Source: Chaetoceros tenuissimus (Eukaryota; Bacillariophyta; Thalassiosirophyceae; Chaetocerotales; Chaetocerotaceae). Taken from it: a stretch of 64,000 bases of DNA. Positions 29,847-39,377 of this stretch are shown here, piece after piece. The notes under the pieces are model-generated. The model saw only the letters and a program-made list of their open reading frames with translations. It was not told the DNA's origin and made no database searches. Made by a program: the position numbers and the translations under genes. Location of the stretch: positions 1 to 64,000 of the forward strand of contig BLLK01000027.1 of NCBI GenBank assembly GCA_021927905.1, written 5' to 3'. How positions within the stretch are numbered: the first letter of the stretch is position 1; the number at the start of each line of letters is the position of its first letter.

Positions 29847-30875
29847 ATGTCTTCGTTGTTGTCATTCGGAAGGCGGAGGCAAAAGAATCAAATTGAGCAG
29901 AAAATAGAGAAATTGATTAGAGGTCAGGAATGGCAGAATCTTCTCAGTCTACTTTCCTCTAAAAAGTTGAAGGAAAGGAAGGAAAATAATTCTCGAGTTT
30001 CAAATCACCGTTCGTCAAACCTGAAACAATCTTCCAATAATTCCGAATCATCATCAATTGTATGTGATGGTCCACAACTGCTGAATCTAGCAATATTATT
30101 CGATGCACCTTTGGAGATAATAAAGTCAATGATAAGCTGTAGGCCCTCTATATTGAACGAGGTCGATCATATGGGAATGGGGCCTGTGCACATTGCCTGT
30201 GCTGCCCGAGGGCATGCATATGATATCATAGAAACCCTACTTACGACAGGTAATGGTAGTTCACTCATATTAGTCCGAGATAAATTTGGAAGATCGCCCC
30301 TACACCTACTGATGTATTTTGTATGTTATCCTCAACCGCGTGACAAAACCAAGTGGCAACAAGATGGCGCTTGTACCACAACTAAAGATGGTTTTGGAAG
30401 TGGATATGTACATTCGGATGTTGAAGTAAGCCCTTACATGCTAGGTAAAAGGCAAAAGATGAGTATAAGCGCAGACGACTTCCAGGATCTGACGAGAACT
30501 GTGGAAATTGTTTGCAAATATGGTTCTCATGCTCTATTTTGGAGAGATCAATTAGGTTTGACGCCAGTAGACATATTGCATGAAATCAAAGCAGTGCATG
30601 TGCCATCCCAACGAGCACCGAAATGGGAAAGAGCTGATATAGTGAATGTTTTGATACGGTCAAGACTAGTAAAAATATATAAAAAACGGAAGAAGAGATT
30701 AGAGGAAAGGAAAATTCAAACCGAGGAAAGTCTTCCGTCGATTGAAAGAACTTCATGCACTACGGATAACTCATCCTTATTATCAGGCTTATCCAAGCTG
30801 GAAATTGATTCTGCAAAGTCAAGTTACATTGGAATGAATCTTTCCGTTACCCAAGATGAAGATGGCAATTTGTAA
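29847..30875 (+). CDS. Ankyrin-repeat protein
   Basis: A 342-residue single-exon protein. A basic, Ser/Asn-rich N-terminus (residues 1-70) precedes about four ankyrin-type units between 75 and 255. The clearest are MGPVHIACAARGHAYDIIE and FGRSPLHLLMYF. A third, QLGLTPVDILHEI, comes later. The C-terminus carries a charged helix (KIYKKRKKRLEERKIQTEE) and an acidic tail. This is a protein-interaction protein, probably cytosolic or nuclear, with no enzyme motif. The partner is not readable from sequence. Confidence 0.8.
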   Translation: MSSLLSFGRRRQKNQIEQKIEKLIRGQEWQNLLSLLSSKKLKERKENNSRVSNHRSSNLKQSSNNSESSSIVCDGPQLLNLAILFDAPLEIIKSMISCRPSILNEVDHMGMGPVHIACAARGHAYDIIETLLTTGNGSSLILVRDKFGRSPLHLLMYFVCYPQPRDKTKWQQDGACTTTKDGFGSGYVHSDVEVSPYMLGKRQKMSISADDFQDLTRTVEIVCKYGSHALFWRDQLGLTPVDILHEIKAVHVPSQRAPKWERADIVNVLIRSRLVKIYKKRKKRLEERKIQTEESLPSIERTSCTTDNSSLLSGLSKLEIDSAKSSYIGMNLSVTQDEDGNL

Positions 30876-31354
30876 AAAGTCGTTTAGAAAAGAAATAAAA
30901 GAATTGGTTTTACGAAAATTCAAATTCTTGGTAAAATAAAAGAAAATGTTAATCTGATCATAGATCTTGTTTTTGTTCGTCGTTTTTGTGTTCAAGAGTC
31001 TTTACTGGCTGTCAAGTTGTGTTTACGAGCACATCGTTTCTGGCCTTTAAGGCCAAAAGCAAAGTATAACTAGAAATGCGCTGCACAAAAGCCTTTAATT
31101 CTGTTTTCATTATTAAGCATTGCATCTTTCAAAATAGAATTCTATTTCCATTCAATTTGTTATATTCACAAAGTATCGGTGATCGGTGATGACTGATCGT
31201 GAACGATGTGACACTTTATTTGTCCGCATGTTCAAAAGAGGAATGAAGGACATCTCAAAAGTCAAAACAAAAGAGCTTGCTACGCCATCATGCAAAATTT
31301 AATGTAGATAGATGCATGCATTTGCAACTTTATTTAAAATGTCCATATTATAAT
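30876..31354. other. Intergenic between convergent genes
   Basis: 479 bp of 3' flanks. I see no gene or RNA. Confidence 0.4.
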
Positions 31355-33175
31355 TCAGCCTGCTACCTCATCGCTCTCGGAGAAAGTATTTACTCCCTTT
31401 GCGTCAGCGTGCAAGAATGCACAAGCTCTATCTCTTTTGCAGCTGTCTAGATGAAATGCTAAGCAATGCTGTGAGTGGTCATTTTCAATCCATCGCTTCA
31501 GTTGGTCTTCTTTTGATAGTTTTTTCAACATCTCAATCTCTTCTGCACTCGGTACTTGTGCCCCTATACGAAGGTAATGTTCTAAGTCAGACTTCCCCTC
31601 ACGCTTCGCCTTCCTGATCATACGGGCTTCGTATGCCTTGCGTTTGCCTTCTTCGCGTTTCTTTCTTTCTAATGCTTCCTTTTCTTTCATAGCCTTCTCA
31701 CGGTCGAAAGTAAATAGAGATGGAGTAAGTATGTACTTTGACACTTTAGTGACTATTTCCCGCAGTTCATTGATTGATTTCGAAGCAATGCAGTCTTCCA
31801 TCAATTGATACTTCGTAAGCTCTTTTTTCAGAATTCTTCGTGTATGGAAAATGATCGTTCGCATTTTGGTTGGATACTTTTCCGCCAAGTCGAGATACTC
31901 TTGTGCTAAATTTGTTGCATCTGAAGCTGAAATTTTCAAGTCTTTTAGTTTCACCAAAGATACTTTTGGCTGTGATTCTTTGTCAGATTGATTCTTGTCG
32001 CCGTCTACTGTTATCAATAATTGAGCTAAGCTGTCTTTCACAGCATCTTTGGATTTCATTTTTTCTAATTGTTCTTTCGTCATTTGTTCTCCAGCCTCCA
32101 CTTTAGCCTCGATTGCTTCTATTTCTCGCAGTTTTTTTAGCCATTTGCGCCTTTTCTTTTGAAGAGGATCTCTCATGTCCTCGGTATTTTTCAAGTCAGA
32201 TGGGTCCTTAATTTCAATGCATTTTTCTTCATCTTCACCATATCTAGGTAAAAATAATGCTGGGTCATCTAGAATTCCTTCAGCTGACATTATTCCATCT
32301 GCTTTTGTAAATCTCATATTTGAAAGAACGTCGTCATAAGTCACAACATTTCCATTGGCTATAATTTTCGGACTGTTGTCTCCTAATGCCTCTCTAACCT
32401 TCAAGATTTGATCTAATAGAGCTGGTCCATCGCGCGCACCTGGACCTTTCCGCTCAAAAGATGCTCGATATCTCGCATGTATTGCAATTAGGCTTGCACC
32501 CGCATCTTTCAGTTGCTTGCATAGTTCAATAGTATCTTCAATGGTATCTAACAAACGGATTTTACAAAAAATTGGAATTGACAAATTTTTTGATGCCATC
32601 TTCACAATATCGCAGATAAGTTTACGATCTTTCTTCTCCAAGAGATATGATCCAAAATGACCGAGATAGGCAGTCCTTTGAGGACATCCAAGGTTTAAAT
32701 CTATAGCATCACATTTATCTTGTACAAGCTTTGCTGCATTTGTAAACTCGGTAGGATCGTTTGCGCTAAAATGACAAACTAATGGCCGATCCTCGGGAAT
32801 AGTTTGAAACTCTTCCTGTCTATACTTAGGATCAGACGCAAATTTTGTAGAAGACATCATTGGTGTGTAACAGGTTTGAGCTCCATATTTCCTACACAAA
32901 AGTCGAAAAGGCAATTCACTCGCACCCACCATCGGTGCAAGGATATACTTGATAGGAAATGAAAATGGGCTCTTGTCTTTTGTGATGATTGAAGTATCAT
33001 TCGAAATCTTGCTTTTCTTGACAAAGTTTTCTATAGATTCATCTCGCTTACGTTTTGATTTCTTTGCCTTTTTCTCTTTTTTAGATTCTTTCTTCTTTTC
33101 TTTCTTAGCTGCCTTCTTCTTCTCCTTTTTAAGTCGTTTCTTTTCAAGCCTACTAGCTTCTATATCTTTTTCCAT
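31355..33175 (-). CDS. tRNA-dihydrouridine synthase, Dus1 type, with CCCH-like finger
   Basis: A 606-residue flavoenzyme of the Dus family, which reduces uridine to dihydrouridine in the D-loop of tRNA. The N-terminus (1-60) is almost pure Lys/Glu, likely nuclear or RNA-binding. The FMN barrel begins YILAPMVGASELPFR near residue 77. The signature NLGCPQRTAYLGHFGSYL follows near 160, with the catalytic Cys in GCPQ; this form fits Dus1 (U16/U17). KIRLLDT, IHARYR and ANGNV continue the barrel. A charged helical extension follows, and the C-terminus has CLAFHLDSCKRDRACAFLH, a CCCH-type finger. CCCH fingers are better known in Dus3, though there N-terminal. It is divergent from the CDK gene. Confidence 0.88.
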   Translation of the reverse strand: MEKDIEASRLEKKRLKKEKKKAAKKEKKKESKKEKKAKKSKRKRDESIENFVKKSKISNDTSIITKDKSPFSFPIKYILAPMVGASELPFRLLCRKYGAQTCYTPMMSSTKFASDPKYRQEEFQTIPEDRPLVCHFSANDPTEFTNAAKLVQDKCDAIDLNLGCPQRTAYLGHFGSYLLEKKDRKLICDIVKMASKNLSIPIFCKIRLLDTIEDTIELCKQLKDAGASLIAIHARYRASFERKGPGARDGPALLDQILKVREALGDNSPKIIANGNVVTYDDVLSNMRFTKADGIMSAEGILDDPALFLPRYGEDEEKCIEIKDPSDLKNTEDMRDPLQKKRRKWLKKLREIEAIEAKVEAGEQMTKEQLEKMKSKDAVKDSLAQLLITVDGDKNQSDKESQPKVSLVKLKDLKISASDATNLAQEYLDLAEKYPTKMRTIIFHTRRILKKELTKYQLMEDCIASKSINELREIVTKVSKYILTPSLFTFDREKAMKEKEALERKKREEGKRKAYEARMIRKAKREGKSDLEHYLRIGAQVPSAEEIEMLKKLSKEDQLKRWIENDHSQHCLAFHLDSCKRDRACAFLHADAKGVNTFSESDEVAG

Positions 33176-33562
33176 AGTTATCCCAAGTAATGGTTTTGTC
33201 GGCGGATGTAATTGTTATTTCTTTCTGCGAATGAAAACTATTATCTATCTATCAATAGCTCTATTGAATGAAAAAGATGAGAACATGAGAACCAAAGAAA
33301 TCAGTGGTTCCTAGAGTGTCTTTATTCATCTCTTGGATTGATAACCTATTTTGGCTCACGAATAAATCTACCTCTTCTCTTGGCTCTTGTTTATTGAAGG
33401 ATGAAGGACTTTCTTTCTATTCACGTTCACATTTCACGTTAGATGTTGGTAATGTAACTTCATAGATCTCTGTCATCGTAAACACATGCATATTTTTACA
33501 TTCATCTTAGGTCATACGCAATACATTAGCCAATAACACACCAAGTGATACATTTATAAAAA
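33176..33562. promoter_or_regulatory. Bidirectional promoter region between Dus1 and CDK
   Basis: The two divergent genes share 387 bp. The region is AT-rich, and no specific element can be named. Confidence 0.35.
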
Positions 33563-34670
33563 ATGGAGCGATACCAGAAGATGGAAAAGATCGGCGAGGG
33601 TAAGAATTAGGACTGCACTCATTCATGTGTTATATTTCGCCATAACTCGCTTGGTCATAAGCTCTTTCGTATTCGAGAAATCTGAAATCCAATTACTTCT
33701 ATCTGACTAACTTGAGCTGATGATTTGATACCCATTCACTACTAGGTACATATGGAATCGTCTACAAAGCAAAAGATAGAGTCACTGGTGAAATCATTGC
33801 ATTGAAGAAGATTAGACTTGAAGCTGAGGACGAAGGTATACCATCCACTGCTATTCGAGAGATCAGTTTACTAAAAGAATTGCAACATCCTAATATTGTG
33901 AGACTATACGATGTTGTACACACGGAACACAAGTAAGTGCTGGAACAAAAATGATAGAGTATTACTCCAACATTGATGTTCTAACAATTTTGACAAAAAG
34001 ATTGACGCTTGTTTTTGAGTTTCTTGACCAAGACCTCAAGAAATATTTAGACGTATGCGACCAAGGGCTAGACCTTCCGATTCTCAAGTCATTCCTTTTT
34101 CAATTATTGACAGGTGTAGCATATTGTCATCATTCGCGTATTCTTCATAGAGACCTCAAACCACCTAACTTGCTTATCAATAGAGAAGGTCAATTGAAAT
34201 TGGCAGATTTTGGACTTGCTAGAGCCTTTGGGATTCCAGTCAGAAGCTATACTCATGAAGTTGTGACTTTATGGTACAGAGCACCGGACATTCTTATGGC
34301 TTCTAGAAAATATAGTACACCTGTTGACATTTGGAGTGTTGGATGTATCTTTGCAGAAATGTGCAATGGTCGGCCCTTGTTTAGCGGGACTTCGGAAGCA
34401 GATCAATTGGATAAGATTTTTAGAATGTTGGGAACTGTCAAACCATATCCTGGAATTGAAGAATTACCTGAATATTCACCTGACGTTTTGCCGCAGTACC
34501 CTCCTCCAAGAAATGGAATAGGTAGTTTAGTCCCTACATTGGATGCATCAGGTGTTGATTTGCTAAATAGAATGTTACAGTACGATCCAGCGAAAAGAAT
34601 CACTGCCCAGAAAGCTCTAGAACATCCATTTTTTTATGATTTGATTGGAAGTGGTAGTAATTTGCGATAA
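33563..34670 (+). CDS. Cyclin-dependent kinase, PSTAIRE type (CDKA-like)
   Basis: Exons 33563-33599, 33746-33932 and 34001-34670 give a 297-residue serine/threonine kinase of normal CDK length. Introns are 146 and 68 bp (GTAAGA...CTAG, GTAAGT...AAAG). The ATP loop GEGTYG carries the inhibitory sites T14 and Y15. K33 and E51 of PSTAIRE (45-51) are in canonical places. The catalytic loop is HRDLKPPN, with the usual Gln replaced by Pro. [21 protein letters not shown] contains the activation-loop Thr. It should act with cyclins in the cell cycle. CDK1/CDKA is the best match; CDK5/Pho85-like is the alternative. The middle exon carries PSTAIRE. Confidence 0.93.
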
Positions 34671-34699
34671 AGAATATATTATTTTCAAATGTATGCAAT

Positions 34700-35638
34700 T
34701 TAGAGTTCGGAATAAAGCTTCTCCAGGCTATTCTTGGTGTACTTCACAGCCTTTGTTAAAGATGCGACAGGTTCTTGACTATGTGGTAACGTTGCCAAAT
34801 ATGGTGAAGGACCATATTCAGGACAGCAGTAGACGTCCCGTTTATCGTCACGGTCGAGTTGCTCGGTAATCAATATTTTCCAAGTTTCCAACTGTACTTC
34901 TCTATCAACTTCACATTCTTTTGCAGATGGATCCGCCATCTGAGGTCCTTGTGCCCATCCAAATCTAGCATGTATATAGTGACATCTGTCAGCCACTGAT
35001 TTTAATAAGCCAGGCCACCAATTCGTATCTGGTTCTTTCTCTTTGTTGAAAACTCTTTCGCATGCACAGTACCAATGACTCAAGTCAGCATTCAATTTCA
35101 GTGATTGGATTTTTTCGATACTATGTAGTTTTGAAATGAGTTCTCTAGCTTGGAAAGGACTGCCAAACAATCTTTGCCTGTGCGTTTCGATGGTTACAAT
35201 TAAGTCTTTCTCTGATTTTCGCAACTCTTCAATTTCATCCAGTGCAAAAGATAAAAAATCAACTGACTCGTCCAAAGTCCAAGCATCTACACCTGCATGA
35301 ACATTAATAAAGCCTCCCATGTCAACTTGACTCAAGAGGTCCTTTGCCTCTAATAACTGTGTCCTGAAATCTTGTTTATGATCCTCGACAGAATCTGATC
35401 CACAGTAAATGTATTCGCCGTTGTCAAGGTAGCCACCACTTGTATGTATCTGACACACAAGAGATAATCCTGCTGCATTTAAAGAATTGACAAGATTGTC
35501 TCTGTCAAACAGATATGCAAGGCGAATTACTTCAACGCCATGATAGCCTTCATTCCTAATATCCAAGAATAGAGACGCGGAGATTGGTTCCTCAATACCC
35601 CACAAGGTTTTGATCAGACGAAGATTTTTGCTAGCCAT
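34700..35638 (-). CDS. Xylose-isomerase-like TIM-barrel (sugar phosphate isomerase/epimerase family)
   Basis: A 312-residue protein counted from MASKNLRLIK; 11 more codons are open upstream. It has the AP-endonuclease-2/xylose isomerase-like barrel pattern: GYHGVEVIR, then INVHAGVDAW. The likely divalent-metal ligands lie in TIETHRQRLFG (Glu/His), LNADLSHW (Asp/His), YIHARFGWAQGPQ (His) and CPEYGPSPY (Glu). Substrate unknown; sugar-phosphate isomerases and hydroxypyruvate isomerase share this fold. No targeting signal. Convergent with the CDK gene, with a gap of about 30 bp. Confidence 0.8.
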   Translation of the reverse strand: MASKNLRLIKTLWGIEEPISASLFLDIRNEGYHGVEVIRLAYLFDRDNLVNSLNAAGLSLVCQIHTSGGYLDNGEYIYCGSDSVEDHKQDFRTQLLEAKDLLSQVDMGGFINVHAGVDAWTLDESVDFLSFALDEIEELRKSEKDLIVTIETHRQRLFGSPFQARELISKLHSIEKIQSLKLNADLSHWYCACERVFNKEKEPDTNWWPGLLKSVADRCHYIHARFGWAQGPQMADPSAKECEVDREVQLETWKILITEQLDRDDKRDVYCCPEYGPSPYLATLPHSQEPVASLTKAVKYTKNSLEKLYSEL

Positions 35639-35959
35639 GATGAAATTAGAATAGGGCGATGTACTTCTCATCCAAGTTCAAAGTACATGTATTTTTGCAT
35701 TAGGTAGATCTCGTAGTTGCCTCTACTATCTACATAGTACTATTCATTTAAAGATAAAAGAAAATTTAGGAGTCATTGTTTCCAATTTAGCCGCCAATTA
35801 ACCGTTATTTCGATAACCACAATTTGGTCTTTTTTAATGAATTTAATAATTACTTAATGCAGATATAGAGCAGTTTTTTTGTGAAAATTGAAGAAATCAT
35901 TTCCAAAAAATTATTTTATTTCGATAAATAATAATATATTGATAAAGATTTTTCATAAA
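35639..35959. other. AT-rich intergenic
   Basis: About 320 bp 5' of the TIM-barrel gene. Nothing recognised. Confidence 0.35.
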
Positions 35960-36163
35960 ATGTACTTCCTACGACGACCTCATGATGATTCATACGAAAC
36001 TCAAATTTCAACCTAGACTCATCATGGACGGAGGGTATAATAACATAGATCACTGCCGGGAGAACTCAAGCATATTAATATTGGATATTGTACGGTTCAT
36101 CAACCTGTCACAGGTTTGTTGTGTGTAATATAAAAGAAACTGGTCACTAAGAAGATTGATGCT
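35960..36163 (-). repeat. Shared 3' arm, copy A of PSD-repeat gene pair
   Basis: This is about 200 bp just after the stop region of the 36190-37056 gene. It is roughly 90% identical by eye to 37736-37944, downstream of the second copy. Confidence 0.85.
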
Positions 36164-36189
36164 CATCATTAAACGCATCACAAAAGTTC

Positions 36190-37056
36190 CTAGTAACCTT
36201 CACATGTAGCTCTACATGCGATTTTGACATTCTTCTTGCTACAACGTAAAGCAATCTTTTCAGGTACTCTTCGAACAAACGCACATCCCTTGTACACAGT
36301 TTCACCACTTGTATTGACGCTGTATTCAACTCTTCCCTTTCCATCTGTCAGATTATCACCGCAATAATCTGCAGTTGTTTCACATGCATTTGGGCAAAGT
36401 GATTTTCCTTTAATCTTTGAACAGCGGTATTCTGTCATATCGTCGCATGTGAGAATCTTTGTCTTGGTAAATTTGAATTTGTCAGGGAAATCGTCACACG
36501 AAGGAGTAGAAATAGTAGGAGTTGGTGCCTTAGTTGGCGCACTAGTGGTTGGTGTAACTACAGGCGCAGCAGTTGGAGAAGTTGTCGGTCCACTCGGACG
36601 TGCAGACGGACTTGGAGAAGGCTTGATACTCGAAGTTGGATTATTTGATGGACTGCGAGATGGCTCTTTGGATGGTACTTGAGATGGCTGATCCGATGGT
36701 ACGCTGGATGGACTGCGAGAAGGTTCCTTCGATGGTAAACTAGACGGCTGATCAGATGGTTCCATAGACGGAACCATTGATGGTTCGTCAGACGGTACCT
36801 TGGATGGACTGTCGGAAGGTACATCTGACGGAACCATTGATGGACTGTCAGATGGTGTCAATGATGGAAGCATAGATGGCTCATCAGAAGGTACCTTGGA
36901 TGGGGAATCCGATGGTATATCAGAAGGAACCATAGACGGAGCATCTGAAGGACTGCTAGTTGGTCTCAAGGTTGGGAAAGGAGAAGGCTGAGGAGTTTGT
37001 GCTTCACACAGCCCGAAAAGGAGAGTGAAAACTGCCAAAGATGTGAACTTTGCCAT
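36190..37056 (-). CDS. Secreted PSD-repeat protein, copy A (short C-terminal cassette)
   Basis: A 288-residue protein with a clear signal peptide (MAKFTSLAVFTLLFGLCEAQ). Residues 23-140 are a Pro/Ser/Asp repeat with period 4 (PSDxPSxxPSxx), and a Pro/Thr stretch follows to about 185. The C-terminal ~100 residues hold about two Cys-rich units (CDDMTEYRCSKIKGKSLCP, and later CAFVRRVPEKIALRC) with spacing like the diatom CxWL/ShK-like modules. It is probably an extracellular or wall-associated protein, with the repeat as a rigid, possibly glycosylated, stalk. The promoter and first ~160 codons are nearly identical to the gene at 37951-39114. The C-terminus is unrelated at DNA level. Confidence 0.85.
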   Translation of the reverse strand: MAKFTSLAVFTLLFGLCEAQTPQPSPFPTLRPTSSPSDAPSMVPSDIPSDSPSKVPSDEPSMLPSLTPSDSPSMVPSDVPSDSPSKVPSDEPSMVPSMEPSDQPSSLPSKEPSRSPSSVPSDQPSQVPSKEPSRSPSNNPTSSIKPSPSPSARPSGPTTSPTAAPVVTPTTSAPTKAPTPTISTPSCDDFPDKFKFTKTKILTCDDMTEYRCSKIKGKSLCPNACETTADYCGDNLTDGKGRVEYSVNTSGETVYKGCAFVRRVPEKIALRCSKKNVKIACRATCEGY

Positions 37057-37319
37057 GATTTGTGCTTTAGTATAAGGTACAGTAGGATCTCAAACAGTGA
37101 CGTAAAAAAAAGATTGAAAACTATGTGCTTTTGTTTTCAACTCAGTTAAGTGAAATATTGACAATTTGACGAATGTGGAACGTTCAAAGAAGAAGGAGGT
37201 GGAGGTGCGCGAACATGTACTCGTAAGTACTAGAGAGTGAAAAGCTTTTTGTAAAGGGAAAGAAGCTCCCGTGACTGGGTTGATAAAGCACTGATTTCAA
37301 ATTTCGACACAGGTCTCAG
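36567..37319 (-). repeat. Shared 5' arm, copy A (promoter plus N-terminal coding)
   Basis: This 753-bp block matches 38625-39377 with a single difference noticed by eye (near 36770). It covers 263 bp upstream of the ATG and the coding of signal peptide and PSD repeat. Confidence 0.88.
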
Positions 37320-37735
37320 AATAGTTTAGTTTGGTAAAATGAATGAGATTTCATACCTTACGATTCTTCGCCGGAAGAGAAAATGTCACTTTGAGAAAAA
37401 AAAAGCTCTGATCAACTATGGTACAATACTGTAAATGATAAACGCGTACAATCTTTACTCGTAAGTACCACAATCCAAAAAATACATTGTACACATACAT
37501 GAAAACATTTACTCGTACAAAATGTTCGGGATAACTTTTTAATTTTCCGGTTGGAATAAAATAAGACATACGCAGACGTACCTACTGAGGACGTCACTTT
37601 CTACGTAAGTTACATTCTCCAAAGCAGAAAAAAAGACAGGGAGATCTTCTACGCCACTTTGAAAAGTAGAAATAGTCCTTGAATAACTCGGTTTCATATT
37701 TGAAGAGATTAAAATGTAAAGATATTATTATTGAA
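37320..37735. other. Spacer between the two PSD-repeat copies
   Basis: About 415 bp unique to this position between the 5' arm of copy A and the 3' arm of copy B. No gene is recognised. Confidence 0.4.
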
Positions 37736-37944
37736 ATGTACTTCCTACGACGACCTCATGATGATTCATACGAAACTCAAATAAATCTCAAACAAGACTC
37801 ATCATGGACGGAGGGTATAATAACATAGATGGCTGCCGGGAGAACTCAAGCACATTGATATTGGATATTGTACGGTTCATCAACCTGTCGCAGGTTTGTT
37901 GTGTGTAACATAAAAGAAACTGGTCACTATAGAAGGTTGATGCT
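37736..37944 (-). repeat. Shared 3' arm, copy B
   Basis: Roughly 90% identical by eye to 35960-36163. It begins right after the stop of the second gene. Confidence 0.85.
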
Positions 37945-37950
37945 TTTGGT

Positions 37951-39114
37951 CTAAGCGTTGCAACTTGCGCAACATGAATCAGCGACGTCGTATGTACTTC
38001 CATCGCTAAGACAGTAATTTCCTTGGCGTGTTTCTTTATTGTTTTTAGTGAGCCAACTGCATGCCTGTTTGGTGCCTGAGAATTTCAAAGTGATTGGGGT
38101 ACCGCCAGCGTCAGAACAAGTACTTCCACAGTCAGAGTCATATGATGCACATGTAGCACAACAAGAAGGTCTTTGATTAGAAATGAACTTCTCGGCACCT
38201 ATGTCACAGAACTTTTCTCCGCGGACACAAAGTTTATTTTTAATGTAGTCGCAGTTTTGAGTTTGGAGGGCATTAAATGGAGCAGTAAAGGTGTGACTAG
38301 AGTCGTCAACGCAACTAGATGTTGGTGGAGTCGGAGTTGGTGGAGTCGGAGTTGGTGGAGTTGGAGTTGGTGGAGTCGGTGCAGTTGGAGTTGGTGCGAT
38401 GTTTCCATCACAGCCTGCTCCAGCTGCGCATGAAAAACAGCAATTAGAGGCAATATCTGGATCACCATCACAGTATGTAGTTTTGCGGTATGTTAACTTT
38501 TCAGGATCAGACGTTTTACAAACAAACTCGCAAGATGTTTTTGCGCCAGTATTCACCAGGGTGATCAAGTAACCGTCAGTATCATCACACGTCGCTACAG
38601 GTGCACTAGTTGGTGTTTTGGTTCCAGCAGTTGGAGAAGTTGTCGGTCCACTCGGACGTGCAGACGGACTTGGAGAAGGCTTGATACTCGAAGTTGGATT
38701 ATTTGATGGACTGCGAGATGGCTCTTTGGATGGTACTTGAGATGGCTGATCCGATGGTACGCTGGATGGACTGCGAGAAGGTTCCTTCGATGGTAAACTA
38801 GACGGCTGATCAGATGGTTCCATTGACGGAACCATTGATGGTTCGTCAGACGGTACCTTGGATGGACTGTCGGAAGGTACATCTGACGGAACCATTGATG
38901 GACTGTCAGATGGTGTCAATGATGGAAGCATAGATGGCTCATCAGAAGGTACCTTGGATGGGGAATCCGATGGTATATCAGAAGGAACCATAGACGGAGC
39001 ATCTGAAGGACTGCTAGTTGGTCTCAAGGTTGGGAAAGGAGAAGGCTGAGGAGTTTGTGCTTCACACAGCCCGAAAAGGAGAGTGAAAACTGCCAAAGAT
39101 GTGAACTTTGCCAT
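37951..39114 (-). CDS. Secreted PSD-repeat protein, copy B (long C-terminal cassette)
   Basis: A 387-residue paralogue of copy A. The signal peptide and PSD repeat up to about residue 161 match copy A. The C-terminal part is then different. It has three Cys-rich units separated by linkers: first CEFVCKTSDPEKLTYRKTTY, then an exact 5-residue PTPPT stalk, then QNCDYIKNKLCVRGEKFCD, and finally KQACSWLTKNNKETRQGNYC near the end. The last unit is the clearest diatom CxWLTKN-type module, ending SCCASC. It is probably exported to the wall or medium, where the variable Cys-rich head may bind a ligand (inference). The close head-to-tail arrangement with copy A indicates tandem duplication. Confidence 0.85.
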   Translation of the reverse strand: MAKFTSLAVFTLLFGLCEAQTPQPSPFPTLRPTSSPSDAPSMVPSDIPSDSPSKVPSDEPSMLPSLTPSDSPSMVPSDVPSDSPSKVPSDEPSMVPSMEPSDQPSSLPSKEPSRSPSSVPSDQPSQVPSKEPSRSPSNNPTSSIKPSPSPSARPSGPTTSPTAGTKTPTSAPVATCDDTDGYLITLVNTGAKTSCEFVCKTSDPEKLTYRKTTYCDGDPDIASNCCFSCAAGAGCDGNIAPTPTAPTPPTPTPPTPTPPTPTPPTSSCVDDSSHTFTAPFNALQTQNCDYIKNKLCVRGEKFCDIGAEKFISNQRPSCCATCASYDSDCGSTCSDAGGTPITLKFSGTKQACSWLTKNNKETRQGNYCLSDGSTYDVADSCCASCNA

Positions 39115-39377
39115 GATTTGTGCTTTAGTATAAGGTACAGTAGGATCTCAAACAGTGACGTAAAAAAAAGATTGAAAACTATGTGCTTTTGTTTTCAACT
39201 CAGTTAAGTGAAATATTGACAATTTGACGAATGTGGAACGTTCAAAGAAGAAGGAGGTGGAGGTGCGCGAACATGTACTCGTAAGTACTAGAGAGTGAAA
39301 AGCTTTTTGTAAAGGGAAAGAAGCTCCCGTGACTGGGTTGATAAAGCACTGATTTCAAATTTCGACACAGGTCTCAG
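38625..39377 (-). repeat. Shared 5' arm, copy B
   Basis: This 753-bp block is nearly identical to 36567-37319. Homology ends abruptly at both edges. Confidence 0.88.

Noticed and set aside
36449-36991. Plus-strand frames opposite the PSD-repeat gene
   Set aside because: Mirror translation of a period-12 DNA repeat (GLSDG... products); the minus frame has the signal peptide and Cys domain.
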